Assembly: GCA_963768975.1 (NCBI GenBank)
Contig: CAVYKB010000013.1
Location: forward strand, 310,001 to 374,000
From: CADCTB01 sp963768975
GTDB taxonomy: Bacteria; Actinomycetota; Acidimicrobiia; Acidimicrobiales; AC-14
Direction: 5' to 3'
Length of the DNA: 64,000 nucleotides
In this document: one piece after another, positions 43,078 to 52,266 of the stretch
How positions within the stretch are numbered: position 1 is the stretch's first letter
Layout: every line of letters begins with the position of its first letter
Translations under genes and position numbers: made by a program
The notes under the pieces: model-generated
The model's database searches: none
What the model was told of the DNA's origin: nothing
Seen by the model: only the letters and a program-made list of their open reading frames with translations

Positions 43078-44115
43078 TCAGCCGGGTGACAGCTCCTTTC
43101 GAACCGCCGGGGCCACCTCCCGGCCGTAGAGGTCGATGCAGGCCATCATCTGCTCGTGCGGCAGGGGGCCGGCGCTGTACTTCAGGTCGAAGCGGGACAG
43201 GCCCAGCTGGCGGGCGACGCGGACGATCTTGGCCGCCACCGTGGCCGGCGAGCCCACGAACAGGGCGCCGTCGGGCCCGGCGGTGAGGTCGAACTGCTGG
43301 CGGGTCATCGCCGGCCACCCCCGCTCCCGTCCGATGCGCGAGTGCATGGCCGAGTAGTGCGGCCACAGCTCCTCTCGGGCCTGCTCATCGGTGGCGGCCA
43401 CGTGGCCGGGGCAGTGGGCGGCGACCGGGAGTGAGGGCTTGCCGAGCTGGGCGAGGGCCCGGTGGTAGAGGTCGACCAGCGGCCGAAAGCGCGCCGGTTC
43501 TCCGCCGATGATGGCCAGCGTCAGGGCCAGGCCGTGACGGGCGGCCCGCACCACGGACTCCGGGCTGCCGCCCACGCCGACTGACACCTTCAGCGGCGGC
43601 GACTCGACGGGCGGGTAGACCCGCTGGCCCTCCAGCGGCGGCCGGGTGCGGCCCGACCAGGTAATGGGGCCCTGTCCCAGGAGGGCGACGAACAGGTCGA
43701 GCTTTTCCTCGAAGAGCATCTCGTAGTCGTTGAGGGAGAAGCCGAAGAGCGGGAACGATTCGATGAACGATCCCCGCCCGAGAATGACTTCGGCCCGGCC
43801 GTTGGAGACGGCGTCGAGGGTCGAGAACCGCTGGAACACCCGGATGGGGTCGTCGGAGCTGAGCACGGTGACCGCCGATCCCAGCCGGATGCGCGTCGTG
43901 CGGCCGGCGATGGCGGCCAGTACCACGTCGGGCGCCGACACCGCGAAGTCGGGCCGGTGGTGCTCGCCGACGCCGATGCCGTCGATCCCCAGCCCGTCGG
44001 CCAGGACGGCTTCCTCCACAACGTTGCGGATGACCCGGGCGTGGGAGAGCGGCTGGCCGCCGGCGTCGAGCGTGATATCGCCGAAGGTGTCGAGACCGAG
44101 CTGGAAGTCGCTCAC
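43078..44115 (-). CDS. LLM class flavin-dependent oxidoreductase
   Basis: 345 residues of the bacterial luciferase-like (F420 or FMN) superfamily: FQLGLDTFGDIT at the N-terminus, GIGVGEHHRPDFAVSAPDVV, RIRLGSAVTVLSSDDPIRVF, GRAEVILGRGSFIESFPLFG and VGVGGSPESVVRAARHGLAL. GTG 44115 overlaps the stop of the upstream SodC gene (GTGA). Actinobacterial members often use F420, but cofactor and substrate cannot be read here. Confidence 0.9.
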   Translation of the reverse strand: MSDFQLGLDTFGDITLDAGGQPLSHARVIRNVVEEAVLADGLGIDGIGVGEHHRPDFAVSAPDVVLAAIAGRTTRIRLGSAVTVLSSDDPIRVFQRFSTLDAVSNGRAEVILGRGSFIESFPLFGFSLNDYEMLFEEKLDLFVALLGQGPITWSGRTRPPLEGQRVYPPVESPPLKVSVGVGGSPESVVRAARHGLALTLAIIGGEPARFRPLVDLYHRALAQLGKPSLPVAAHCPGHVAATDEQAREELWPHYSAMHSRIGRERGWPAMTRQQFDLTAGPDGALFVGSPATVAAKIVRVARQLGLSRFDLKYSAGPLPHEQMMACIDLYGREVAPAVRKELSPG

Positions 44116-45062
44116 GTGCGGGTGAACGTCACCTTCTTCGTTCCGCTCGTGCACTCGTAGAACGCCTGGGGGAGGGGGTCCTGCACGCTGCGGACCCGCA
44201 CGCACCGGTATCCCTGAACGGTGACCTCGGCCGGGCCGCCGGAGCTCGTCTGGCGGCCGGCGACGCGGACGAACGCCTCCGCTTCGGCACACGTGACGCC
44301 GGTGGCCTTGACGCTGCTGGCCGCGTCCTCGCTGTTGGGCGTGAAGGCGATGGTCTGGCAGTCCAGCGTCTGGGCCGTGGCCGCCCGGGTGGTGGTCGTC
44401 GCCCCGGCGCGGGCGGTGGTGGTGGTGCTGCCGGTGCCGCCGGCGACGGTTGTTGGGGTGGTGGTGGTCCCGCCCCCCAGGCCGGCGATCACGCCGCAGG
44501 CGATGCGGTCGCCGGCGTCGCCGGTGGCCGTGGTGGTGGCGTCGGGCTGGCGCACGTAGCGGGCGGGGACGTTGGCGTAGTTGTCGGGCAGCGCATGGAC
44601 GATGACGGCCCGGCCGTCGGCGACCTGGAGGTCGCTCAGCCGGTACCGGTCAGTGGTGAAGCGAATCTCGGCCGACCGGTCGGCCATGACCAGGACGACG
44701 GGCTGGTCGCCGGCGTGGGTGGGATGGGCCTGCTCGCCGACCACCATGTGACCGCCGGCGGACGTGAATGGCGGTGCCCCCCGCTCGCACTTGCCCGTGG
44801 CGTGGATGTGGAATCCATGGAAGCCGGGGGGCAGGTTGGTGAGCCGGGCCTCGACCGCCACCCGGCCGCCCGCCTCGGTGAAGGTCACCCGACCCGCCGA
44901 CGTGCCGTCGGTCGCGACCATGTCGGCGGTCACCGCCGGCGCTGGCGCCGCGGTGGTGACCGTGGTCTGGGCGGCGGGGGCGTCGTCGCCGTCGTCGCCG
45001 TCGCCACACGCGGCGAGGGTCAGTACCAGGGCGGCCAGGGACAACCAGCGGTTCGTTTTCAC
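44112..45062 (-). CDS. Cu/Zn superoxide dismutase-like lipoprotein with C-terminal extension
   Basis: 316 residues from GTG 45062. The lipobox LTLAAC anchors it outside the membrane. A Thr/Ala linker precedes a SodC domain with FHGFHIHATGKC, AGGHMV, HPTHAGD, HALPDN and GDAGDRIACGVI, holding the expected His/Asp ligands and disulfide Cys. A Thr-rich spacer and a ~90-residue domain with Cys pairs (LDCQTIAFTPNSEDAASSV, YRCVRVRSVQDPLPQAFYEC) follow and are not part of normal SodC. The enzyme would remove extracellular superoxide. Its frame is open upstream, but only the GTG has a signal peptide behind it. Confidence 0.85.
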   Translation of the reverse strand: MKTNRWLSLAALVLTLAACGDGDDGDDAPAAQTTVTTAAPAPAVTADMVATDGTSAGRVTFTEAGGRVAVEARLTNLPPGFHGFHIHATGKCERGAPPFTSAGGHMVVGEQAHPTHAGDQPVVLVMADRSAEIRFTTDRYRLSDLQVADGRAVIVHALPDNYANVPARYVRQPDATTTATGDAGDRIACGVIAGLGGGTTTTPTTVAGGTGSTTTTARAGATTTTRAATAQTLDCQTIAFTPNSEDAASSVKATGVTCAEAEAFVRVAGRQTSSGGPAEVTVQGYRCVRVRSVQDPLPQAFYECTSGTKKVTFTRT

Positions 45063-45254
45063 GGTGGAGACACTACGACCGCCGTAGGCTCCCGGGCCGT
45101 GACGGCGCCCCTTGGCCAGGTGTTCGCCGAGTTCACCATGCGGGACTCCGGCTGCCTCTGGCGTGGTGGTCGGCGGAATCCCTCCGCCCGGCAGGCCACG
45201 GTGGCGGAATTCGTTGGCGACTGGCGGCGGGCCACGACCTAGCGTCGGCGGCGG

Positions 45255-45713
45255 ATGCACTTGACCATCGGTTCCACCAGCTACGACCTGACCACCCGGG
45301 CCCTGGTGATCGCCGTCGGCCGGGTCACGGAGGGCGCCGACCTCATCGAGCTGGACGACGGCGTTGGCCCGGCGCCGCTGCCGGTCTACGCCGTCGCCCC
45401 TGACGACGCCGGCGTGGGGCGGGCCCTGTCGGCCGGCGCCGGCCTGGTGCGGCTGACCGCTCCGAACGCCGGCGCCCTGGCCCTGTGCGCGGCCGCCGGC
45501 GCCGCCGTCGTCGTCCCCGCCGGGACCGGCGCCGGCCTCCTGCCAGACCGCGTCGTCCCCGACTCGCTGCTGGTCGACGTCACTGACCACGAGCACCCCG
45601 TGGCCGCCACCGCGGTCGGGGTGATCCAGGGCGCCCGCCTGGTCCGCACCGCCGACGCCCGGGGCGCCCGGCGGGTGTGTGACGTGCTGGCCGCGGTGTT
45701 GGAGGCCCGCTGA
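45255..45713 (+). CDS. Dihydropteroate synthase-like small protein
   Basis: A 152-residue protein whose C-terminus (GARLVRTADARGARRVCDVL) resembles the end of dihydropteroate synthase, with TIM-barrel-like strands before it (LVIAVGRVTEGADLIELDDG, AGAAVVVPAG). It lacks the N-terminal half and substrate motifs of a full enzyme, so catalysis is unlikely. Its stop overlaps the holA start. Confidence 0.55.
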   Translation: MHLTIGSTSYDLTTRALVIAVGRVTEGADLIELDDGVGPAPLPVYAVAPDDAGVGRALSAGAGLVRLTAPNAGALALCAAAGAAVVVPAGTGAGLLPDRVVPDSLLVDVTDHEHPVAATAVGVIQGARLVRTADARGARRVCDVLAAVLEAR

Positions 45714-46690
45714 TGCCGGCGCTGCCCGTCTACCTGGTTCGGGGCGAGCAGCCGGTCCTGCTGGCCGACGCGGTCAAGCGCCTGGTGGCCGAGCTGTCGG
45801 AGGGCGACGCCGGCCTCATGCCCGAAGAGCTGGCCGGTGAGGACTACACCGTCGGCACCATTGTCGACGCGGCCCAGACCCCGCCGTTCTTCGGGGAGCG
45901 GCGGGTCGTGGTCGCCCGGGGCATCGGCCGGTTCTCCACCCACGACGTCGAGCCATTGGTGGCCTATCTCGCCGACCCGCTCCCGACGACGTCGCTGGTC
46001 CTGGTGGCCGGCGGCGGCCAGGTGTCCCGGACGCTGGTGGAGGCCGTGCGCAAGGCCGGCCATGTGGTCGACGCCGGCGTGCCGGGGGGCCGGGGCCGGG
46101 CGGCGTGGCTGACGGCCCGGCTGAAGGAGGGCCCGGTGCGCCTTGACGCCCGGGCCGCGGCCATGGTGGGGGACCACCTGGGTGACGACGTCGACCGGCT
46201 CGGATCCCTGCTGGAGATGCTGGCCAGCGCGTACGGGCAGGGGGCCCGGCTCGGCCCCGACGAAGTGGCGCCCCTCCTCGGCGGCGTGGGTTCTGTCGCC
46301 CCTTGGGACCTCACCGACGCCATCGACCGGGGCGACACCGAGCTGGCCGTGAAGGTCCTGCGCCGGCTCGTCGGCCCCGGCGCCCGCCACCCGCTGGTGG
46401 TCCTCGCCACACTCCACAGCCATTTCGCCCGGATGCTGCGCCTCGATGGAGCCGGCGTGGCCGACGAGGCGGGGGCGGCAGAGCTGCTGGGCATCACGGG
46501 CTCGACGTTCCCGGCCAAGAAGGCGCTGCTGCAGGTGCGCCGGCTGGGCTCGGAACCGGTGGCCCGGGCCATCCACCTGTTGGCCGACGCCGACCTGGCG
46601 CTGAAGGGCGCGGTCGACTGGCCGGCCGAGGTGGTGCTGGAGGTGCTGGTGGCCCGCCTGAGCGGGCTGGTCCGGGCGCCTAGGCGGTAG
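45713..46690 (+). CDS. holA: DNA polymerase III subunit delta
   Basis: 325 residues of the clamp-loader delta subunit, which opens the beta sliding clamp. Landmarks are YLVRGEQPVLLADAVKRLV, FFGERRVVVARGIGRF, LPTTSLVLVAGGGQ, and the C-terminal helical collar DADLALKGAVDWPAEVVLEV. It is convergent with rpsT, overlapping it by 11 bp at the 3' ends, the usual neighbourhood in bacteria. Confidence 0.92.
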   Translation: MPALPVYLVRGEQPVLLADAVKRLVAELSEGDAGLMPEELAGEDYTVGTIVDAAQTPPFFGERRVVVARGIGRFSTHDVEPLVAYLADPLPTTSLVLVAGGGQVSRTLVEAVRKAGHVVDAGVPGGRGRAAWLTARLKEGPVRLDARAAAMVGDHLGDDVDRLGSLLEMLASAYGQGARLGPDEVAPLLGGVGSVAPWDLTDAIDRGDTELAVKVLRRLVGPGARHPLVVLATLHSHFARMLRLDGAGVADEAGAAELLGITGSTFPAKKALLQVRRLGSEPVARAIHLLADADLALKGAVDWPAEVVLEVLVARLSGLVRAPRR

Positions 46691-46949
46691 TGGACTGCCG
46701 GGCGATCCGGCGCATCAGCTTCGACTTGCGGTTGGCGGCCTGGTTCTTGTGGATGATGCCCTTGGCCGCGGCCTTGTCGATCCGCTTGATGGCGGTGCGG
46801 AGGGCCTCGGTGGCCTCCTCCGGCGTATCGGCGGCCACTGCGATGGCGACCTTCACCCGCGTCTTGATCTCGGAGCGGGCGGCCTTGTTGCGCAGCCGGC
46901 GCTTCTCATTGGTCTTGTTGCGCTTGATCTGACTCTTGATATTGGCCAT
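46680..46949 (-). CDS. rpsT: 30S ribosomal protein S20
   Basis: 89 residues starting MANIKSQIKRNKTNEKRRLR, a basic three-helix protein that binds 16S rRNA. Conserved IDKAAAKGIIHKNQAANRKS and the SKLMRR end are present. The ATG at 46949 is the true start; the open frame extends upstream to 47045 without support. Confidence 0.97.
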   Translation of the reverse strand: MANIKSQIKRNKTNEKRRLRNKAARSEIKTRVKVAIAVAADTPEEATEALRTAIKRIDKAAAKGIIHKNQAANRKSKLMRRIARQSTTA

Positions 46950-46998
46950 GCCGGAAGGACACGCTACCAGCCGGGCGGGAGGAGGCCACACTGGCGCC

Positions 46999-47472
46999 AT
47001 GCTGTTGCGCGGTGCGGAGGGCAACGAGCTCGAGCTGTCGATCACCGGCTACCAGTTCCCCGACGACGAGCGCGACCCGTGGGACTCCAACTCGCTGCTC
47101 GTCGCGGTGCGGGTGCTGGCGCCCGAGCGCAGCTGGTCGGTGGTCGACCCCTGCCTGACGACCTGGGAGGCCAAGCGGTTGGTCGCGTGGCTCGTCCACG
47201 CCGCCGGCCGGGAGCCCTCGCCGGCGCCGATTACCTATTCCGAGCCGAACGTCACCGTGACCGCCCGGTCGGTGGCCGGTGCCGCCCACCGCGTCCGGGT
47301 CCGGGCCAGCTTCGCCCTGGAGCTGCGCCCGCCGTGGGCCCACACTGCGGCCGGCAGCGATCACCTCGTCGTCGACCTGGAGGTGGGACGCGGCGACCTG
47401 GCCCGGGCCGCTGCGTCCCTTCTCGAAGACCTCGCCGAGTTCCCTCAGCGGGGCGCGGATCCCACCCTGTAG
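46999..47472 (+). CDS. WapI-family immunity-like protein
   Basis: 157 residues from ATG 46999. ELSITGYQFPDDERDPWDSN, VVDPCLTTWEAKRLVAWL and the following beta-rich part match the small WapI-like family, first known as immunity to the YD-repeat toxin WapA. Many members occur away from toxins, as here between rpsT and lepA, so the immunity role is uncertain. Confidence 0.65.
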   Translation: MLLRGAEGNELELSITGYQFPDDERDPWDSNSLLVAVRVLAPERSWSVVDPCLTTWEAKRLVAWLVHAAGREPSPAPITYSEPNVTVTARSVAGAAHRVRVRASFALELRPPWAHTAAGSDHLVVDLEVGRGDLARAAASLLEDLAEFPQRGADPTL

Positions 47473-47653
47473 CTGCGGCGGGCGCCTGGGTTGCCGAGGA
47501 CGGAGTCCCGAGGAGCCGCCTGCCGGCTCACCATCCGCCGGTGGGGAAACCGCTCCCACGCCGGCAGGGAGAACCGCACCGGCTGGCCGGCCTGACCAGC
47601 TCGGCTGCCATGGGTCTCAGCCTACGTCCGACCTGAGACAATGGGTCCCAGCC

Positions 47654-49441
47654 ATGATCGCCCCGTCGCGCATCCGCAACCTCTCCATCATTAGCCACAT
47701 CGACCACGGGAAGACCACGCTGTCGGACCGGATCCTGGAGCTGACCGGAGCGGTCGACGCCCGGGACATGCGGGCCCAGTACCTGGACTCCATGGACCTG
47801 GAGCGCGAGCGGGGCATCACGATCAAGGCCCAGAACGTGCGGCTGACGTGGAAGAACTTCGTCATCCACCTCATCGACACCCCGGGCCACGTGGACTTCG
47901 GCTACGAGGTCTCGCGGTCGCTGGCCGCATGCGAGGGCGCCATCCTGCTGGTCGACGCCACCCAGGGCATCGAGGCCCAGACCCTGGCCACCTGCTACCA
48001 GGCCATGGAGCACGACCTGGAGATCGTCGCCGCCGTCAACAAGATCGACCTCGCCTTCGCCGAGCCCGAGCGGGTGGCGGGGGAGATCGAGAAGGTCCTC
48101 GGGATCGACGCCGACACCGTCCTGCGCATCAGCGGCAAGACCGGCGAGGGCGTCCCCGAGCTGCTCGACGCGGCCATGGAGCGCATCCCCGCCCCCAAGG
48201 GCGACCCCGACGCCCCTCTCCGGGCGCTCATCTTCGACTCCTACTACGACCAGTACCGGGGCGTCATCAGCGCCATCCGGGTCATGGACGGCACCATCAC
48301 CTCCGGCGCCAAGCTCCGGTTCATGCAGGCCGGCGCCAGCCACGAGGCCGACGAGATCGGCGCCCGCACGCCGGTCCCTGTGCCGTTGGCCGACCTGGGC
48401 CCGGGCGAGGTGGGCTACCTCATCGCCGGCGTGAAGGACGTGGGCGAAGCCCGCTCCGGCGAGACGGTCACCCTGGCGGCCCGGCCGGCGGAGCATGCAC
48501 TCGTGGGCTACCAGGACCCCAAGCCCATGGTGTTCTGCGGCCTCTATCCGGTGGAGGGTGACGACTTCGCCGCTCTGCGCGACGCCCTGGAGAAGCTCCG
48601 GCTCAACGACTCGTCGTACACCTACCAGCCGGAGAGCTCTGGCGTCCTCGGGTTCGGCTTCCGGTGCGGATTCCTGGGGCTGCTGCACATGGAGATCGTC
48701 CGGGAGCGCCTTGAGCGGGAGTTCGACCTGGCCCTGATCGCCACCGCACCTTCGGTCGAGTACCTGGCCCACCTGACCAACGGCAAGGTGGTCAAGGTCG
48801 ACAACCCCTCGGAGATGCCGCCGCCGAACCAGCTGGACCACATCGAGGAGCCCATTTTCGTCGCCACCCTGCTCCTGCCGACGGAGTACACGGGCACCGT
48901 GATGGAGCTGTGCCAGAACCGCCGGGGCGAGTTGGCGAAGATGGAGTACCTCTCTCCGGAGCGGGTCGAGCTCGTCTATCGCATCCCCCTGGCCGAGGTC
49001 GTCATCGACTTCTTCGACCAGCTGAAGAGCCGCACCAAGGGCTACGCCAGCCTGGACTACGAGCTCTCCGGGTACGAGCGCAGCGAGCTGGTCAAGGTCG
49101 ACATCCTCCTCAACGGCGTGGCCGCCGACGCCTTCAGTGCCATCCTGCACCGGTCCAAGGCGGATGAGTACGGGCGGAAGATGACCGAGAAGCTCAAGGA
49201 GCTCATTCCCCGCCAGCAGTACGACGTGCCCATCCAGGCCGCCCTCGGGAGCCGGATCATCGCCCGGACAACGGTGAAGGCGGTGCGCAAGGACGTCATC
49301 GCCAAGTGCTACGGCGGCGACATCACCCGCAAGCACAAGCTGCTGGAGAAGCAGAAGGAAGGCAAGAAGCGGATGAAGTCGATCGGCCGGGTGGAGGTCC
49401 CCCAGGAGGCGTTCGTCTCCGCTCTCAAGCTGGACGACTGA
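47654..49441 (+). CDS. lepA: Elongation factor 4 (LepA)
   Basis: 595-residue translational GTPase that binds the ribosome and affects initiation/back-translocation. G1 is HIDHGKTTLSD, G2 RERGITIK, G3 DTPGHVDFGYEV, G4 NKIDL and G5 SGKTGEG. The C-terminal LepA-specific domain has KVDILLNGVAADAFS and ends RKHKLLEKQKEGKKRMKSIG. The start at 47654 matches the family N-terminus (APSRIRNLSIISHIDHGKTT). Confidence 0.97.
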   Translation: MIAPSRIRNLSIISHIDHGKTTLSDRILELTGAVDARDMRAQYLDSMDLERERGITIKAQNVRLTWKNFVIHLIDTPGHVDFGYEVSRSLAACEGAILLVDATQGIEAQTLATCYQAMEHDLEIVAAVNKIDLAFAEPERVAGEIEKVLGIDADTVLRISGKTGEGVPELLDAAMERIPAPKGDPDAPLRALIFDSYYDQYRGVISAIRVMDGTITSGAKLRFMQAGASHEADEIGARTPVPVPLADLGPGEVGYLIAGVKDVGEARSGETVTLAARPAEHALVGYQDPKPMVFCGLYPVEGDDFAALRDALEKLRLNDSSYTYQPESSGVLGFGFRCGFLGLLHMEIVRERLEREFDLALIATAPSVEYLAHLTNGKVVKVDNPSEMPPPNQLDHIEEPIFVATLLLPTEYTGTVMELCQNRRGELAKMEYLSPERVELVYRIPLAEVVIDFFDQLKSRTKGYASLDYELSGYERSELVKVDILLNGVAADAFSAILHRSKADEYGRKMTEKLKELIPRQQYDVPIQAALGSRIIARTTVKAVRKDVIAKCYGGDITRKHKLLEKQKEGKKRMKSIGRVEVPQEAFVSALKLDD

Positions 49442-49456
49442 CCGGCGTCCACGCGC

Positions 49457-49500
49457 GTTTGGTCAATTGGCGGCGTCATCCCACCCCCAATTGACCGAAC
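49457..49500. repeat. 44-bp palindromic element, copy A
   Basis: Arms GTTTGGTCAATTGG and CCAATTGACCGAAC flank a 16-bp centre, downstream of lepA. A 44-bp element with the same arms (12 of 14 bases on each side) and a different centre lies at 54121-54164 inside bioF. It may also end lepA transcription. Confidence 0.7.
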
Positions 49501-49735
49501 GCTCGACGGTCCTCCGGGTCTTCAACCCGGTGACCCACGGCCAGGGGCCAGCCGCCGCCGACGAGCCCTGGCGGCTGGCCGGCGGGCTGCCTGCTGGCTA
49601 CCCTGAGCGCACCGTTGACCACACAGCGGAGCGGCTGGAGGCACTTTCTCGCTAAGAATCGCTCAAGTCCCGGCCCGGACCGGCCGATAGAGGAGTGAGA
49701 ACGGTGTCGTTCGTCGCGCGATCGAAAGGGGGACG

Positions 49736-50431
49736 GTGCAGCAGGCAGGTCCCGGGACGCCGAAAGTGACGCGCTGGATGCCCTGGCTCGTCGGTCTCAT
49801 ATTGCTCGCCGGCCTCGTCTCGGCCGGCGTCCTCGTCGCCAGAGACGGCCGCCCGGAAGCGGTCGTCTCCGCGACCGGAAGCCAGTCGGGCACGGTCGAC
49901 GTCACCTCGACGGTCACCGTTCCACTGCCTGTCACCTCCACGCCGGCGCCCACCACGACACTGCGGACTACCACCACACTGTCGCCGGCCGCCGTCGCCG
50001 TGCTGAGAGCCATCGCCAGCACGACCACCACGACCCGGCCGCCGCCCACCACGACCACGACCGCCCCGCCGGTGCCGAGCACGACGGCCGTGACCCAGAC
50101 GACGGTCGCGCCCCCGACCACCGTCCGCGTCCCCCGGTTCACGGTGACGATGGTCAACGAGCACACCCACGCCTTCGTCATAACGCTGAACGGCCAGGAC
50201 TTCCCCTTGGCTCCAGGGCAGTCGCGCTCCCTCGTCGAGCTGCCGGCGGTCCCGATCCGCACGCCGGACATCGTGAGAGTCATGGCCCCGGGAGACGACA
50301 AATGTGGTGTGCAAGAGCAGCAGGAGGGGCTGTTCCCTGACGGAAGCCGCTGGCTGCTGCGGATCGTCACCGGCGCCGGCACCTGCACGGGCAACTTCGC
50401 CATGCCGCGGCTGGCGATCAGCCCCCTGTAG
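49736..50431 (+). CDS. Membrane-anchored Thr-rich protein
   Basis: 231 residues from GTG 49736, preceded by AAAGGGGG. One N-terminal membrane helix (about 15-35, MPWLVGLILLAGLVSAGVLV), a long Thr/Pro-rich extracytoplasmic stalk (about 60-125) and a C-terminal ~100-residue beta domain (RFTVTMVNEHTHAFVITLNG, a CGVQEQQ to GTCTGNF Cys pair). Function unknown. Confidence 0.75.
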   Translation: MQQAGPGTPKVTRWMPWLVGLILLAGLVSAGVLVARDGRPEAVVSATGSQSGTVDVTSTVTVPLPVTSTPAPTTTLRTTTTLSPAAVAVLRAIASTTTTTRPPPTTTTTAPPVPSTTAVTQTTVAPPTTVRVPRFTVTMVNEHTHAFVITLNGQDFPLAPGQSRSLVELPAVPIRTPDIVRVMAPGDDKCGVQEQQEGLFPDGSRWLLRIVTGAGTCTGNFAMPRLAISPL

Positions 50432-51626
50432 CGACCTTCCGGCGGTCCTCCAGGAACCGGCGCTCGGCGGCGTTGGTCACCAGGGCGAGGGCGGCGTCGT
50501 AGGCCTCGGCCGCCTCCTCGGTCCGGCCGAGCCTGCGCAGCAGATCGGCCCGGGTGGCGTGGAACAGGTGGTACCCGTCAAGGTCGAGGCGGTCGACGTC
50601 GGCCAGTGCCGCCGCCGGCCCGTCGACCTCGGCCACCGCCACCGCCCGGTTGAGGGCCACCACCGGCGTGGGGGAGAGCGCCATCAGGTGGTCGTACAGC
50701 TGGACGATCTGACGCCAGTCGGTGTCCGCCGCGGTGCGGGCGTCGCTGTGGACGGCGTTGATTGCGGCCTGGATCTGGTACGGCCCCGGCTGGTTGCGGC
50801 GCAGGCAGGCCCGGACGAGGGCCTGGCCCTCGGCGATGAGGGAGCGGTCCCAGCGGGAGCGGTCCTGGTCGGCGAGCAGGACGAGGGAGCCGTCGCCGGC
50901 GGTGCGGGCGGGCCGGCGTGACTCGGTCAGCAGCAGGAGGGCGAGGAGGCCGATCACATCTGGCTCGTCGGGCATGAGGACGGCGAGCAGCCGGGCCAGG
51001 CGGATGGCCTCGGCACAGAGGTCGGCCCGCACCAGCGAGTCGCCGTTGGTGGCGGTGTAGCCCTCGTTGAAGATCAGGTAGACGACCGACAGCACCGGCC
51101 GGAGGCGGTCGGGCAGCTCGGCGTCGCCAGGGACCCGGTAGGGGATGTGTGCGTCGCGGATCTTCCGCTTGGCCCGGGCGAGGCGCTGGGCCATGGTGGC
51201 CTCGGGCACGAGGTAGGCCCGGGCGATCGCGCCGGTCTCGAGCCCGCCGAGCAGGCGCAGGGTGAGCGCCACCTGGGCCGTAGGGGCCAGCGAGGGGTGG
51301 CAACAGGTGAAGATCAGCCGGAGGCGGTCATCAGGCAAGGATCCCACCTCCTCCGGGGGCTTGTTGCGATCGGTGATGAGCTCGGCCTGGGCGTGGCGGT
51401 CGTCACGGGACGACTCCCGCCGCAGGCGGTCGATGGCCCGGTTGCGGGCCGTGGTGACGATCCAGCCGCCGGGGTTGGGCGGCACGCCGGTGGCCGGCCA
51501 TTTCTGCACGGCCACGGTGAAGGCCTCCTGGACCGCCTCTTCGGCGAGATCGATGTCGCCGAAGATGCGGACCAGGGTGGCGACGGCACGGCCGAACTCC
51601 CGGCGGAACGTCTCCTCGACCATCAC
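50418..51626 (-). CDS. ECF42-type RNA polymerase sigma factor with TPR-like extension
   Basis: 402 residues: sigma region 2 (DIDLAEEAVQEAFTVAVQKW, TTARNRAIDRLRR), region 4 (TLRLLGGLETGAIARAYLVP) and a ~220-residue C-terminal DUF6596/TPR-like part (VVYLIFNEGYTATNGDSLVR, ALNRAVAVAEVDGPAAALAD). This architecture and the adjacent DGPF gene define the ECF42 group, in which the C-terminal extension rather than an anti-sigma factor controls activity. Confidence 0.92.
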   Translation of the reverse strand: MMVEETFRREFGRAVATLVRIFGDIDLAEEAVQEAFTVAVQKWPATGVPPNPGGWIVTTARNRAIDRLRRESSRDDRHAQAELITDRNKPPEEVGSLPDDRLRLIFTCCHPSLAPTAQVALTLRLLGGLETGAIARAYLVPEATMAQRLARAKRKIRDAHIPYRVPGDAELPDRLRPVLSVVYLIFNEGYTATNGDSLVRADLCAEAIRLARLLAVLMPDEPDVIGLLALLLLTESRRPARTAGDGSLVLLADQDRSRWDRSLIAEGQALVRACLRRNQPGPYQIQAAINAVHSDARTAADTDWRQIVQLYDHLMALSPTPVVALNRAVAVAEVDGPAAALADVDRLDLDGYHLFHATRADLLRRLGRTEEAAEAYDAALALVTNAAERRFLEDRRKVATGG

Positions 51627-51680
51627 TGCGTCCGGCCACGCAGGTCATTGCGTTCCGGCCACGCAGGCCAGTCACGACAC

Positions 51681-52028
51681 TCAGGCGTCTTGGAAAGGGC
51701 GGACCTCGACGGCGCCCCGGCAGGCGGCCGAGCCCTTGGCGGCCCAGGCGAGGGCGGCGTCGAGGTCGGCGGCCTCGATGACCCAGAAACCACCGATCTG
51801 CTCCTTGGCCTCGGGGAAGGGGCCGTCGGTGGTGACCACCTCGCCATCGGTGGCCTTGACCACGGTGGCGGTGTCGGCAGGGTGGAGCCCGCCGGCGAAG
51901 ACCCACGCGCCTGCGGCCTTGACCTCGTCGTTGAACCGGTCGACGTCGGCGTAGAGCGTGGGGATCTCGTCCTCGGACGGGGTGGGGTCGCCCTCGACCA
52001 TGTAGACCGAAAGCAGGTACTGAGTCAT
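51681..52028 (-). CDS. YCII-related (DGPF domain) protein
   Basis: 115 residues from ATG 52028 behind a strong GGAGAGGAG site. LLSVYMVEGDPTPSEDE, the signature TDGPFPEAKEQIGGFWVIEA and DAALAWAAKGSAA mark the YCII/DGPF ferredoxin-like fold. These proteins are the standard partners of ECF42 sigma factors, encoded directly upstream here by 54 bp. They are presumed targets or sensors of the sigma factor. Confidence 0.92.
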   Translation of the reverse strand: MTQYLLSVYMVEGDPTPSEDEIPTLYADVDRFNDEVKAAGAWVFAGGLHPADTATVVKATDGEVVTTDGPFPEAKEQIGGFWVIEAADLDAALAWAAKGSAACRGAVEVRPFQDA

Positions 52029-52266
52029 CGGAATCTCCTCTCCGGGCCGGCGCTTTGCCGGTCCCTCACCCTGTCTACGAACGACTCTCGCCCCGATCGA
52101 CAACCCCGGCAAAGATCTTCGGAACTTTTCTCGCTGCCGGAATGATGACAGGGCCGGCTGCGTCGAAACGACAAGGCCAACCGGATGTGCGCGGCGCGTT
52201 GACCGCGCCGCCTAGGCTGCCCGGAGCGCCTCACGTGGGGCGTATTTGCGAAAGAAAAGAGTTTCC

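Noticed and set aside
47528..49336. 602-codon minus-strand frame opposite lepA
   Set aside because: Shadow of lepA; no homology-like motifs.
49467..49655. 62-codon frame after lepA
   Set aside because: It begins inside the palindromic element and has low-complexity shadow composition.
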